A DNA stretch of 35,688 nucleotides. It comes from Halorhabdus amylolytica. Its GTDB lineage: Archaea; Halobacteriota; Halobacteria; Halobacteriales; Haloarculaceae. Both the position numbers and the translations under genes were made by a program. How positions within the stretch are numbered: position 1 is the first letter of the stretch; each line of letters starts with the position of its first letter. Shown piece after piece: positions 24,359-32,711 of the stretch. The notes below the pieces were generated by a model. The model saw only the letters and a program-made list of their open reading frames with translations, was not told the DNA's origin and did not search any database. Location of the stretch: assembly GCF_004944975.1 (NCBI RefSeq), contig NZ_SPQG01000008.1, positions 102,614-138,301 of the forward strand. The letters run 5' to 3'.

Positions 24359-25816
24359 ATGGACCCAGCAGGCATGAATATCGTCTGTATCGTCGCGGAC
24401 GATCTAGGTTGGCGAGATCTGGGTTGTTACGGAAGTTCGTTTTACGAGACCCCGAATATTGACGCCCTCGCACGAGATGGTACACTGTTCACCGATGCTT
24501 ACGCAGCCTCGCCGGTCTGTTCTCCGACACGAGCAAGTCTTATAACCGGAAAGTATCCCACCAGAGCCGGGATCACTGACTGGATCGATTTCCGCGGTGA
24601 GACTCATCCACTTCGTGGCAAAGTTATCGACACGGAATATCAGACTCATCTATCTTCTCAAGAGACAACCCTCCCCGAGGTATTGAAAGAAAAGAATTAC
24701 GAAACCTATCACGTCGGAAAATGGCATCTCGGAGGAGAAGGTCAAAAGTCGCTCCCGGGTGACCACGGCTTTGACGTGAACATCGGTGGCTGTGAATGGG
24801 GCAAACCAAACGGATCAAACGGGTACTTCGCACCGTGGGAAATAGAGACATTAGAAGAGTCAGAGGAAGATGGGCGTTACCTTCCCGACAGACTCAGCGA
24901 AGAAGCAAGTAACCTAATAGAAAACAGCCTCGATAGAAATGATCCGTTTTTCTTACACTACAATCCCTATTTGGTACACACGCCGATACAGGCACCCGAC
25001 GAAACCGTAGAAAAATACGAAAAGAAACGTCAAATCCTGGGCCTCGACAATGTGAAGGAATTTGAGGTTGGTGATCGGATGCCGACTGAAGACAAGAAAC
25101 ACGAACGAATCAAACGCCGCAAGGTACAGTCGAATCCAACATATGCGGCCATGGTCGAATGGCTTGACCGGAGCGTCGGTCGAATCCTCAATTCGATTGA
25201 AAAAACCGGTCAGCTTGAAGATACTATTGTCGTGTTTACGTCCGACAACGGAGGGCTTGCCACCGCTGAAGGATCACCGACGACTAACAGGCCCCTTGCG
25301 GAAGGAAAAGGATGGATGGAAGAAGGAGGGAATCGGGTACCACTTATCATTCGCTGGCCCGGTGTCACGGACCAGTCGGTGCTGGCGTCCGTCCAGCGGA
25401 CGCCGGTAATAACACCGGACCTATACCCGACACTACTTGATGCCGCCAACTGTTCACTTCCTGCAGATCAATACATAGACGGAAGCGATCTACGACCACT
25501 TCTCAGCGGTAAAACGATAGAACGCGATGTCATTTTTTGGCATTACCCGCACTACGGGAACCAGGGTGGGACACCCGCTAGTGCCGTTCGAACAGGTAAG
25601 TGGAAACTGATCGAGTTCTTTGAAACTAATCGGATCGAACTCTACGACCTCGAAAGTGATATCTCCGAAACGATCGATCGAAGCAAAGACCGGCCAAAGA
25701 AGGCCGAAGAGCTCACCAATAGGCTCCACGAATGGCAGGAAAAGGTCGATGCTGCCATACCTGAGAGAAACCCCGAGTTCGAACCCTGGCCGGACCGTGC
25801 AGCCCCTGACCAGTAA
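24359..25816 (+). CDS. Type I sulfatase (motif CSPTR), cytoplasmic
   Basis: 485 aa from ATG 24359, chosen because the TATA box is about 25 bases upstream. NIVCIVADDLGWRDLGCYG is the classical arylsulfatase N-terminus with metal ligands Asp14 and Asp15. SPVCSPTRASLITGKYP has Cys54 for formylglycine. GKWHLGG and TSDNGGLAT (Asp-Asn metal pair, as in arylsulfatase A-like enzymes) follow. The C-terminal subdomain contains HYPHYGNQGG and AVRTGKWKLIEFFE, a typical surface of exo-acting carbohydrate sulfatases. No signal peptide or lipobox. Among the six, this one is closest to the classical arylsulfatase A/B type. A broken copy of its 3' part lies just upstream. It is divergent from anSME. Confidence 0.92.
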   Translation: MDPAGMNIVCIVADDLGWRDLGCYGSSFYETPNIDALARDGTLFTDAYAASPVCSPTRASLITGKYPTRAGITDWIDFRGETHPLRGKVIDTEYQTHLSSQETTLPEVLKEKNYETYHVGKWHLGGEGQKSLPGDHGFDVNIGGCEWGKPNGSNGYFAPWEIETLEESEEDGRYLPDRLSEEASNLIENSLDRNDPFFLHYNPYLVHTPIQAPDETVEKYEKKRQILGLDNVKEFEVGDRMPTEDKKHERIKRRKVQSNPTYAAMVEWLDRSVGRILNSIEKTGQLEDTIVVFTSDNGGLATAEGSPTTNRPLAEGKGWMEEGGNRVPLIIRWPGVTDQSVLASVQRTPVITPDLYPTLLDAANCSLPADQYIDGSDLRPLLSGKTIERDVIFWHYPHYGNQGGTPASAVRTGKWKLIEFFETNRIELYDLESDISETIDRSKDRPKKAEELTNRLHEWQEKVDAAIPERNPEFEPWPDRAAPDQ

Positions 25817-25994
25817 TTTTCTGCATCACCTGCTCGTACTGACAATGGGGGGTATCAGCCTCGGAATCCATTGTTCTACGTATCCAGAGATGTAACTCAG
25901 CAGGGAGTACAGCCCTTACAGGTGTATCGATATTAGCCATGTGTGATGCCAACGAAGGCAAAGATTTTGATGATCGTCTTCGAACTCAGCTAGT

Positions 25995-27290
25995 ATGCCT
26001 GCAGACAACCCGAACGTACTTTTGATTACCACTGATCAGCAACAGGCGACAGCACTTGGTTCCCTCGACGAAACGTTTGAGACACCGAACCTCGACCGTC
26101 TCGCGACGTCAGGGACACAGTTCACCGGATGTTATTCAACGAGTCCGCAATGTTCGCCCTCACGATCGTCATTGATCACGGGCCAGTATCCTCATCAGAA
26201 TGGGATGTATACACTTCCAGAATGGGGACCGGGATCATTGACCACTAACGTACCTAGCATCGGTCGTGTATTCCACTCATCAGGATACCGAACGGCGTTC
26301 ATTGGGAAGTGGCATCTGGGAGAGCGGAGTCCCAGCGAATATGGCTGGGAAACCGTCAAAAACGTTCACGAGACGTCGAATCCACCGGACGGATTCTCGA
26401 CGGACAAAGAGACGCGAGACCTCGCCGTCTCTCATCTCTCTTCGCATGACGACAATCCCTTTTTCCTGACTGTATCGTTCAATCTCCCCCACCCGCCATT
26501 TATGGAGGACAATCGCTTTGCCGACTGGTTCGCCTGGGAAGATGTCCCACTCCCAGAAAGTTTCGAGGACGACTTAGCTGACAAACCAGCGTTCCAGCGC
26601 GACCGTGCGGCTGATCCCGACGAGGGAAGTCTCAGTGCGGACGATGTCCGCGATATCGGCTACAAGTACCGGACAATGACCGCGCGGGTGGATGATCACA
26701 TCGGGCACATCCTTGATACGCTTTCGGATCAGGGACTAGACGATACCACCGTCGTTGTTTTCACGAGCGATCACGGTGATATGCAAGGGGCTCACGGTCT
26801 CAACAAGAAAGGAGTGATCGCCTACGACGAAATTCTCCGCGTGCCGCTGATCGTCCGTGTCCCTGGACGGGTTTCGAAACGAGATCGTATTCCCGACTTG
26901 TTTTCGAATCGCTCGATTCCAGCAACGCTACTCGACTCCGCAGGCATTGACGCTCCCGACCCGTTCGATACTGGGAGTGTTCTTGAAGCGTTCGAGCGGA
27001 CCTCACCACCGGCAGATGAGCGGATATTCTTCGAACACAAATACGCATACTGGGGAGAACATCCCTATCGTGGCGTCCGGACTCGACGATGGAAATTCGT
27101 CGAATACTTTCACGACGAGCCGAACGAACTGTACGACATGAAAAACGATCCTCACGAGCTGACCAACCTCGCTGAAGACCCTGCCCACAACGAGACTGCT
27201 AACCGTCTCAAACAGCAGGTTCATTCCTGGTGGCAACAGACTGGTGGCGATACCAACGAGTGGGTTGAGCCTGTAAACTACAATCACTAA
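25995..27290 (+). CDS. Type I sulfatase (motif CSPSR), cytoplasmic
   Basis: 431 aa. NVLLITTDQQQATALGSL opens the fold with Asp14/Gln15. SPQCSPSRSSLITGQYP has Cys53 for formylglycine. GKWHLGE, then FTSDHGDMQGAHGLNKKG (Asp-His metal site), then LRVPLIVRVPGRVS follow. The C-terminal part has GVRTRRWKFVEYF and ELYDMKNDPHELTNLAED. It belongs to the same broad group as the sulfatases at 3928 and 5589 (DQ-type N-terminus, DHG second site). No signal peptide. It follows the CSPTR sulfatase by 178 bases on the same strand, with a TATA-like GATTTTGA about 28 bases before the ATG, so it may have its own promoter. Confidence 0.92.
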   Translation: MPADNPNVLLITTDQQQATALGSLDETFETPNLDRLATSGTQFTGCYSTSPQCSPSRSSLITGQYPHQNGMYTLPEWGPGSLTTNVPSIGRVFHSSGYRTAFIGKWHLGERSPSEYGWETVKNVHETSNPPDGFSTDKETRDLAVSHLSSHDDNPFFLTVSFNLPHPPFMEDNRFADWFAWEDVPLPESFEDDLADKPAFQRDRAADPDEGSLSADDVRDIGYKYRTMTARVDDHIGHILDTLSDQGLDDTTVVVFTSDHGDMQGAHGLNKKGVIAYDEILRVPLIVRVPGRVSKRDRIPDLFSNRSIPATLLDSAGIDAPDPFDTGSVLEAFERTSPPADERIFFEHKYAYWGEHPYRGVRTRRWKFVEYFHDEPNELYDMKNDPHELTNLAEDPAHNETANRLKQQVHSWWQQTGGDTNEWVEPVNYNH

Positions 27291-27373
27291 CGATTGCTTC
27301 AGTACTCCACCGACCTACTGCAATCGATTGATCCGCTTGTACTTTCGCCGACAGTACGTCCAAGAGGTAAACA

Positions 27374-27401
27374 GCCTCGGGCGCGGTGGCCCGAGGCTTT
27401 T
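27374..27401 (+). terminator. Hairpin with T-run after sulfatase gene
   Basis: GCCTCGGG (27374-27381), loop CGCGGTGG, CCCGAGGC (27390-27397), followed by TTTT. It lies 84 bases after the sulfatase stop and looks like an intrinsic terminator, though it may equally be an end structure of the IS200/IS605 remnant that follows. Confidence 0.5.
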
Positions 27402-27430
27402 GTACTTCCCTCAGCCGTGCGCTAGCACTC

Positions 27431-27451
27431 CCTGTTCCGCAAGGGAACGGG
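27431..27451. repeat. Second hairpin in the IS200/IS605 remnant region
   Basis: CCTGTTCC, loop GCAAG, GGAACGGG: an 8-bp stem with one G-T pair. With the hairpin at 27374 it forms a structured non-coding block before the TnpA remnant. Confidence 0.45.
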
Positions 27452-27503
27452 ATGAGAGTGGGCGGCTTACACGCCCCGACCCGGACAGACGCACCAACCG
27501 AAC

Positions 27504-27765
27504 TTGCGGCTGGGTTTTGTGAGTCCGGTAATTCGATTCGTTACCGTCGAGTTTCGCCGTCTCGCGCCACGCGATGTTCATCCAGCGGACATCGCTCGGC
27601 AATTCAAGTCGTATTCGGGTAAGCACTTGCTGGACCGGTATCTCGAGATTCGGGAGGCGAATTTCTGGGGTGGCGGATTCTGGAAGGTCGGGTACTACGT
27701 AGGAACGATGGGAGCGGTATCGGAAGAAGTTATTGAACGGTAGATTGAGGAGACAGAACACTAGG
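27504..27765 (+). pseudogene. IS200/IS605 TnpA remnant (Y1 transposase C-terminus)
   Basis: The stretch ADIARQFKSYSGKHLLDRYL, then REANFWGGGFWKVGYYVGTM and GAVSEEVIER, is the C-terminal part of the small IS200/IS605 HUH transposase. The N-terminal half with the HUH motif is missing. After EVIER the frame meets TAG (27741-27743) where relatives have Tyr, then continues IEETEH to a second TAG (27762-27764). It is therefore inactive. Structured GC-rich DNA before it (27374-27500) may be remains of the element's ends. No TnpB gene is present in the window. Confidence 0.72.
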
Positions 27766-27824
27766 CCGAGTGTCGGGCTTCACCTCCGACCCCAGTGGGC
27801 CGGGGAACTCGCCCTCGCAGGTTG

Positions 27825-29201
27825 TTAGATACCCTCCCAATCGTCCTTGAAAGCGTTGTATCCTGATGGTCCATCATGGGCTACCGTTTTGAGTGGGTCG
27901 TCCTTACTATCGCCATAGGTTTCAATCCATTCTTCCATCAGATTCCGCATTTCTTCCGCTATCGGATCATGTTCGTCGATCACATTCTCTTGTTCCCAAG
28001 GATCATTCTTCATATCGTAGAGTTGCTCTTCGGGAACTACGCTCTCCCACATGCCCGGATGGAATGTTCTGATGTACTTCCAGCGATCCGTTCTGACCGC
28101 ACGTTGGGCAGTATAGAGCCCGTGATCGACGACAATATGATCACGCCAATCCGCGGTCTGTTCCTCGACGAGATTCCGGAGCGATCGACCGTGCCACCGA
28201 CTTGGCGTATCTATTCCCGCGTAGTCCGCGAGGGTGGGTGCTATATCGACGTTTGTAACTAACTCTTCTCGAGACGACTGAGCGACAGTATGATCTGTCG
28301 GCGGCTTCACGATCAGCGGCACCCGTTGGGTTGCGTCGTGGGTACTCCAATGTTCCCGGTAAAGACCGTGTTCTCCGAATTCCTCCCCATGATCCCCTGT
28401 AAGAACTATAGTGGCTTCATCATACAAGCCTGCGCTCTTGAGGTACTCAAGGAGTCGACCCACCTGTCGATCCGCATACCGAATCTCAGCGTCGTAATGT
28501 GACAGCAACTCGTTGAGGTCCGATCGATCATCCACATTCATGTGTGAAGCTGATCGCCACGCGTCCCACGTTTGATGCCGTTCGATATCATCCTGGGTCG
28601 GATATGGTGGCAGATCGACTGACCGGAACTGGTCAATTTCTTCTTCACTTCGGTTGTAGGGAACATGTGGATCCCACAGCTGAACGTAGAGATAGACGTC
28701 GTCCTCACGGACGCGCTTGATTGTGTCGAGAGCACGATCGATGATATATTCTCCCTGGATGGCCTGAAAGTCATCCGTCTGGGAAGATTTGGGCTGATGA
28801 TACTCGTCCCAGACATGGTAGAACCAAGGGGCTGGGTGTTGAGGAAACGACCCGATACCGATTGATTTCCACTGGTTCTCGAAAAACAGCTCAGGAAGAG
28901 TATACCAAAGTTCTGTATCAATTTTCTCATCAGGGCCGCCAGCCCAGTCAACCTGAGTTGCTGGGTGATTTATATGCTGTGATGCCTTTCCATGTGTTTC
29001 GATCCCCGTGTCGATTCCGTACCGGCCCGTAATCGTGCCAGCTCTGGAGGGAATACAGGGGGAATTTGCACAGTAGGCCCGCTCGAACTTCGTACCTTCA
29101 GCTGCCAGGGAGTCGATATTCGGTGTGGTTTCGGCTTCGTACCCGTACGATCCGATATGATCCGGTCTGAGCGAATCAATGTCTATATGTACTACTAGCA
29201 C
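27825..29201 (-). CDS. Divergent type I sulfatase (motif CIPSR), last gene of importer cluster
   Basis: 458 aa, with a GTG start at 29201 (no ATG fits the family N-terminus). VVHIDIDSLRPDHIGSYGY matches the sulfatase at 17377 closely. NSPCIPSRAGTITGR carries Cys49, at the same residue number as in 17377. LTGDHGEEFGEHGLYREHW is the second metal site. As in 17377, GKxHL is missing; the equivalent place is IGSFPQHPAPWFYHVW. The C-terminal DHGLYTAQRAVRTDRWKYI is shared too. It lies 57 bases after the second permease, on the same strand, ending the transporter gene set. AT-rich bases in the gap could hold an extra promoter. No signal peptide. The substrate is unknown but probably related to that of 17377. 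Confidence 0.88.
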   Translation of the reverse strand: MLVVHIDIDSLRPDHIGSYGYEAETTPNIDSLAAEGTKFERAYCANSPCIPSRAGTITGRYGIDTGIETHGKASQHINHPATQVDWAGGPDEKIDTELWYTLPELFFENQWKSIGIGSFPQHPAPWFYHVWDEYHQPKSSQTDDFQAIQGEYIIDRALDTIKRVREDDVYLYVQLWDPHVPYNRSEEEIDQFRSVDLPPYPTQDDIERHQTWDAWRSASHMNVDDRSDLNELLSHYDAEIRYADRQVGRLLEYLKSAGLYDEATIVLTGDHGEEFGEHGLYREHWSTHDATQRVPLIVKPPTDHTVAQSSREELVTNVDIAPTLADYAGIDTPSRWHGRSLRNLVEEQTADWRDHIVVDHGLYTAQRAVRTDRWKYIRTFHPGMWESVVPEEQLYDMKNDPWEQENVIDEHDPIAEEMRNLMEEWIETYGDSKDDPLKTVAHDGPSGYNAFKDDWEGI

Positions 29202-29258
29202 GTCGATTAATTAGAGATTGAAATAGTTAAATTTATCTTAAAGAATTTGAAATATACA

Positions 29259-30203
29259 CTATGCTGTTCCACCGCCGGTGATCCCCTTGGCGAACTTATC
29301 GCCCGCGAGAATGAAGACTACAACTGTCGGAAGTGCAGTCAACAGTGCACCGGCCATCCGGAGGCCATAATTGATTCCCTCAAGGGACTGGCCGAGGCCA
29401 CCCAATACGAGTGTCGCCGGCGCAGCTGGATGGCCTGAACCGGACATAATAATCAACGGAAAGAGAAAACTATTCCAGACTTGGGTGAAGTGGAAGATGA
29501 AGACAACTGCGAACATCGGGACAGAAATCGGTAGGATAATACGCTGATAAATTCGGAAAATATTGGCACCGTCGATTTTAGCCGCTTCAACCAACTCCTG
29601 ATTGATCGTCTGATAATACCCGCGGAATAATACTGTAACCACGGGGATCCCATACGCGATATCACTGATGATCAGTGCGATGAGATCGCCATGATACGGC
29701 TCAAGGAGAGGAAGACCCCACAAAATCCCAAGGTGATCTTCCAAGGGGACGTAGACTGTCCAGAACCGTGCTAACGGCACAATCGCTGCTTGCGTTGGGA
29801 AGAACGTCGCTGAGACCAATAACAATAGAACAGCAATCTGACCCCGCCAATCGATCTGAGTAATAGCATATGCAGTCAAGCTCCCGAGGACGGCAGTAAT
29901 TGTGGTTGCAGGGATCGCTCTGAGGAAACTATTGACCAATCCGCCTTGTAGAACGTCAAACGCTTGTCCCCATTGTGCGAGAGTAAACCCGTCCTGCCAC
30001 GGGAACACGGGAACGAACGGAAGAGTTCCTGTCACTGCAGTGCGAGTTTTGAACGACGTGACAATCGCGACTACAAGAGGGAACAGGAAGATGATAACAA
30101 GTGTGAACGCAATGGTGTATACGAGCAATTTCCGATACGTCCAGTCCTCGTAGCTGAACGTCAGCTTCGAAGCCACTCGACGATACGTCGATTCCGAACT
30201 CAT
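29259..30203 (-). CDS. ABC sugar importer, permease 2 (MalG-like), second system
   Basis: 314 aa from ATG 30203, which overlaps the stop of the upstream permease by 4 bases (ATGA). The open frame reaches back to 30299 but only inside that permease. Six hydrophobic segments, the first in LLVYTIAFTLVIIFLFPLVV. The EAA loop reads LVEAAKIDGANIFRIYQRII. It is the partner of the permease at 30200-31150. Sequence and codon use differ from the importer at 12376-14249, so this is a separately acquired system rather than a recent duplicate. Confidence 0.92.
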   Translation of the reverse strand: MSSESTYRRVASKLTFSYEDWTYRKLLVYTIAFTLVIIFLFPLVVAIVTSFKTRTAVTGTLPFVPVFPWQDGFTLAQWGQAFDVLQGGLVNSFLRAIPATTITAVLGSLTAYAITQIDWRGQIAVLLLLVSATFFPTQAAIVPLARFWTVYVPLEDHLGILWGLPLLEPYHGDLIALIISDIAYGIPVVTVLFRGYYQTINQELVEAAKIDGANIFRIYQRIILPISVPMFAVVFIFHFTQVWNSFLFPLIIMSGSGHPAAPATLVLGGLGQSLEGINYGLRMAGALLTALPTVVVFILAGDKFAKGITGGGTA

Positions 30204-31150
30204 AGTTGATTCACCCTGTATTGATAGTAAATATACGGAGAAATAATTCCAAGGGCGAGAGCGAACAGGATAACTGCGATCGCGGCACCATAGGCCCATT
30301 CGAGTTTCTGGAACGCTTCGCGCACCATCTTTGTCGCGAGTATATCTGCACCGACTTGAGGACGGTACTGACCGAACATAGCGAACAAGAAGTCGAAGGT
30401 TTTCAGTGCAAATACCATCAGAATTACTGCGGCTGAAGCCATTGACGCCTTCAATTGTGGGATGATCACGCGCCAGTAGATCCGATACTTCTTTGCGCCG
30501 GCTACTCGAGCAGCCTCAAAATGTTCATCCGGTATAGCTCGAAGGCCGGCCAGGTACACGACCATCGTGTATCCAGTGAACTGCCACGCGAGGGCGATGA
30601 TCACCGCAGCCAGAATATGATCCGGGTTTCCGATGATCTCGATGGGCGGAAGTCCTATCGCACCAGTAAGGGTGTTGACGACACCATAGTTGTAATTATA
30701 GATCCATAACCAGACCTGGCCGGTGACAATAAATGCGAGGCTAAACGGAAGCAAATAAATCGTTCGTAGTTTTCCTCGAGAGCGAATATCCTGATCTAGC
30801 AGGATAGCTAAAGCCAGACCGAGGATTAGACATAAAACTGTAAAGGCTACTAATAGTACAAACGTGTTCTGGGTGGCAAAAAGTAGCTGGGAATCCGATA
30901 GAGCGCGAACGTACATATCGAAATCCAGGCTATCGAAAGATGCACGGCCGAACCCGCTGAGATCGGTTAGAGAAATTATGAAGTTCCAAATTATCGCCCC
31001 ATAAATAAATAGACCAACAAGAGAGACGGGGAGAAGCCAGAATGGAAGTGATTTTACGAAGTCGTTTTTGGTTAGCTTCCTTATCCAGACTTGATTGTGA
31101 CCAATCTGTTTATTTTTTGCCCCTTTTTCTGTTCCCATCTTTTTCACCAT
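30200..31150 (-). CDS. ABC sugar importer, permease 1 (MalF-like), second system
   Basis: 316 aa. A short basic N-terminus is followed by six hydrophobic segments, beginning LPFWLLPVSLVGLFIYGAII. The EAA loop is HFEAARVAGAKKYRIYWRVI. It forms the CUT1 channel with the overlapping downstream permease. The ATG at 31150 is preceded by an AT-rich gap of 77 bases after the binding-protein gene. Confidence 0.92.
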   Translation of the reverse strand: MVKKMGTEKGAKNKQIGHNQVWIRKLTKNDFVKSLPFWLLPVSLVGLFIYGAIIWNFIISLTDLSGFGRASFDSLDFDMYVRALSDSQLLFATQNTFVLLVAFTVLCLILGLALAILLDQDIRSRGKLRTIYLLPFSLAFIVTGQVWLWIYNYNYGVVNTLTGAIGLPPIEIIGNPDHILAAVIIALAWQFTGYTMVVYLAGLRAIPDEHFEAARVAGAKKYRIYWRVIIPQLKASMASAAVILMVFALKTFDFLFAMFGQYRPQVGADILATKMVREAFQKLEWAYGAAIAVILFALALGIISPYIYYQYRVNQL

Positions 31151-31227
31151 GATGTGTTATAATATTGTATTATATTTCTCGGATAGGGTCGATTGTAGTT
31201 CATCATGTTTCGGTGACGGATAAACGT

Positions 31228-32595
31228 TCAGATTGTATCGATTATCCCTTGTGAAGTCTCATCAACATTATACGGTCCCATGAAGTTACTCGAAAATACC
31301 TCACGAAGATCAACCAAAGTACCAGGGGAAACAGCCAGTCCGTGGGCTACTGTAGGTGGTCGGTATTCAACGTTCTGGAAGTCTTCCATTGTCTCAGTGA
31401 GGAACGGACCGAATTCTTCCATCGACACGTCAGAACGCAGTGGTATCGAACCTTTGTGTTTGTTAAAGTTGACCTGTGCTTCCTTTGATCCGACATAGCG
31501 ATGCCATCGAATAGATTTTTCCGGTGAAGGATTATCCGCTGGAGAGACAAACGCGTCCATGTGCAAGGTGTACATGTTCGAAGTACCGGGGAAAGCGATC
31601 CAACCCCAGTCTTCTTCATACGTTAGATCGTTCGCATTGTACCCACCAGCCATCCAGTTACCCTGGTGGTAAAATCCGGCATCTCCGTTCATGATCTTCT
31701 GGTTTGCTTCTGGCGGATTCACCGTCGCCGAGTCCTCGTTGAAGAATTGGGCGTATTGACGGTGCATATCTACACTCTCTCGGACTTCTTCGAGATCTCC
31801 CTCTCCATTCATCACGTCCATGTATGATTGATACCCGTGCATCCCGAGGTGAATCGCACCCCATAACTGTAACTGGGTATTGGAATTTGCCATCGACTGT
31901 GCCATCCCGACAGCGTCCGTTTCGGCCTCGACGGTTTCCATCAGTGGGATCAGGTCAGCTGGTGACTCGACATCTTCGGGGTTGACACCAGCACTTTCGA
32001 TCACATCCATGTTGTAGAAGAGATTGTTGAGTCGGTGGGACCCGATCGGAACAGTGACGTATCGACCATCGAACCTGCTGAGTTCCTTAGCTTCATCAAT
32101 AAATGCACTTTCCATATCGTCATGGGCCCACACGGACTCAGTGATGTCCCCCAGTATTTGAGTATCCGCTTCGATGAATTGCGTGAGGTGGGCACCCGGC
32201 CATGCGTTGAACGAACCTGGTGGATTTCGATTAGCGAGACGCTGATTGATAAGTTGATTCAACTGGACGTTAGCTGTTGCACCGACCGCTCTGAAATTGG
32301 TCTCAATATCGGGATATCGCTCTTTAAATCCTTCAGCAACCGCGTTAATCGCATTTTGTCCTCCACCGCCTGTCCAAGCATGGAGAACTTCAAGGGCGGT
32401 GCTGTTGTACTGTGTTTCTTCAGTGGCCTCCGTACTACCGTTGTCTCCTGTATCACCGCCCTCAGTGTCGGCCGGCGCCTCGGTCGTGTCGCCGCTCCCA
32501 CAGCCTGCGAGGCCGACCGTCGCGAGCCCCGCGGCCGTTCCGATCACTGTTCGACGCGAAACCGAATCGCTGCCGGTACCGTTATCTGCTGTCAT
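31228..32595 (-). CDS. ABC sugar importer, substrate-binding lipoprotein, second system
   Basis: 455 aa solute-binding protein. Tat motif SRRTVIG (Arg14-15) and lipobox GLAGC (Cys32) make it an exported lipoprotein. An acidic Thr/Gly/Asp spacer (about residues 35-60) leads to the binding domain starting ALEVLHAWTGGGGQNAINAV, then QRLANRNPPGSFNAWPGAHL. A TATA-like CATAAAAATCG (about 32636-32645) lies upstream, so it may have its own promoter besides that of the ATPase gene. Odd: the first 140 or so bases, covering signal peptide and spacer, are GC-rich like the left half of the window and like the ATPase gene, while the rest is AT-richer. The ligand is unknown; from context it is a sulfated oligosaccharide. 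Confidence 0.93.
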   Translation of the reverse strand: MTADNGTGSDSVSRRTVIGTAAGLATVGLAGCGSGDTTEAPADTEGGDTGDNGSTEATEETQYNSTALEVLHAWTGGGGQNAINAVAEGFKERYPDIETNFRAVGATANVQLNQLINQRLANRNPPGSFNAWPGAHLTQFIEADTQILGDITESVWAHDDMESAFIDEAKELSRFDGRYVTVPIGSHRLNNLFYNMDVIESAGVNPEDVESPADLIPLMETVEAETDAVGMAQSMANSNTQLQLWGAIHLGMHGYQSYMDVMNGEGDLEEVRESVDMHRQYAQFFNEDSATVNPPEANQKIMNGDAGFYHQGNWMAGGYNANDLTYEEDWGWIAFPGTSNMYTLHMDAFVSPADNPSPEKSIRWHRYVGSKEAQVNFNKHKGSIPLRSDVSMEEFGPFLTETMEDFQNVEYRPPTVAHGLAVSPGTLVDLREVFSSNFMGPYNVDETSQGIIDTI

Positions 32596-32711
32596 ACACT
32601 TCGGTGTTCAACATACTCATACATAATGATTGTGTTCGATTTTTATGGGGGATTAGACGCAGAAGAAACTACACGGCCACGAGAACCGACGCGAAAGGGG
32701 GATCTCTGACG

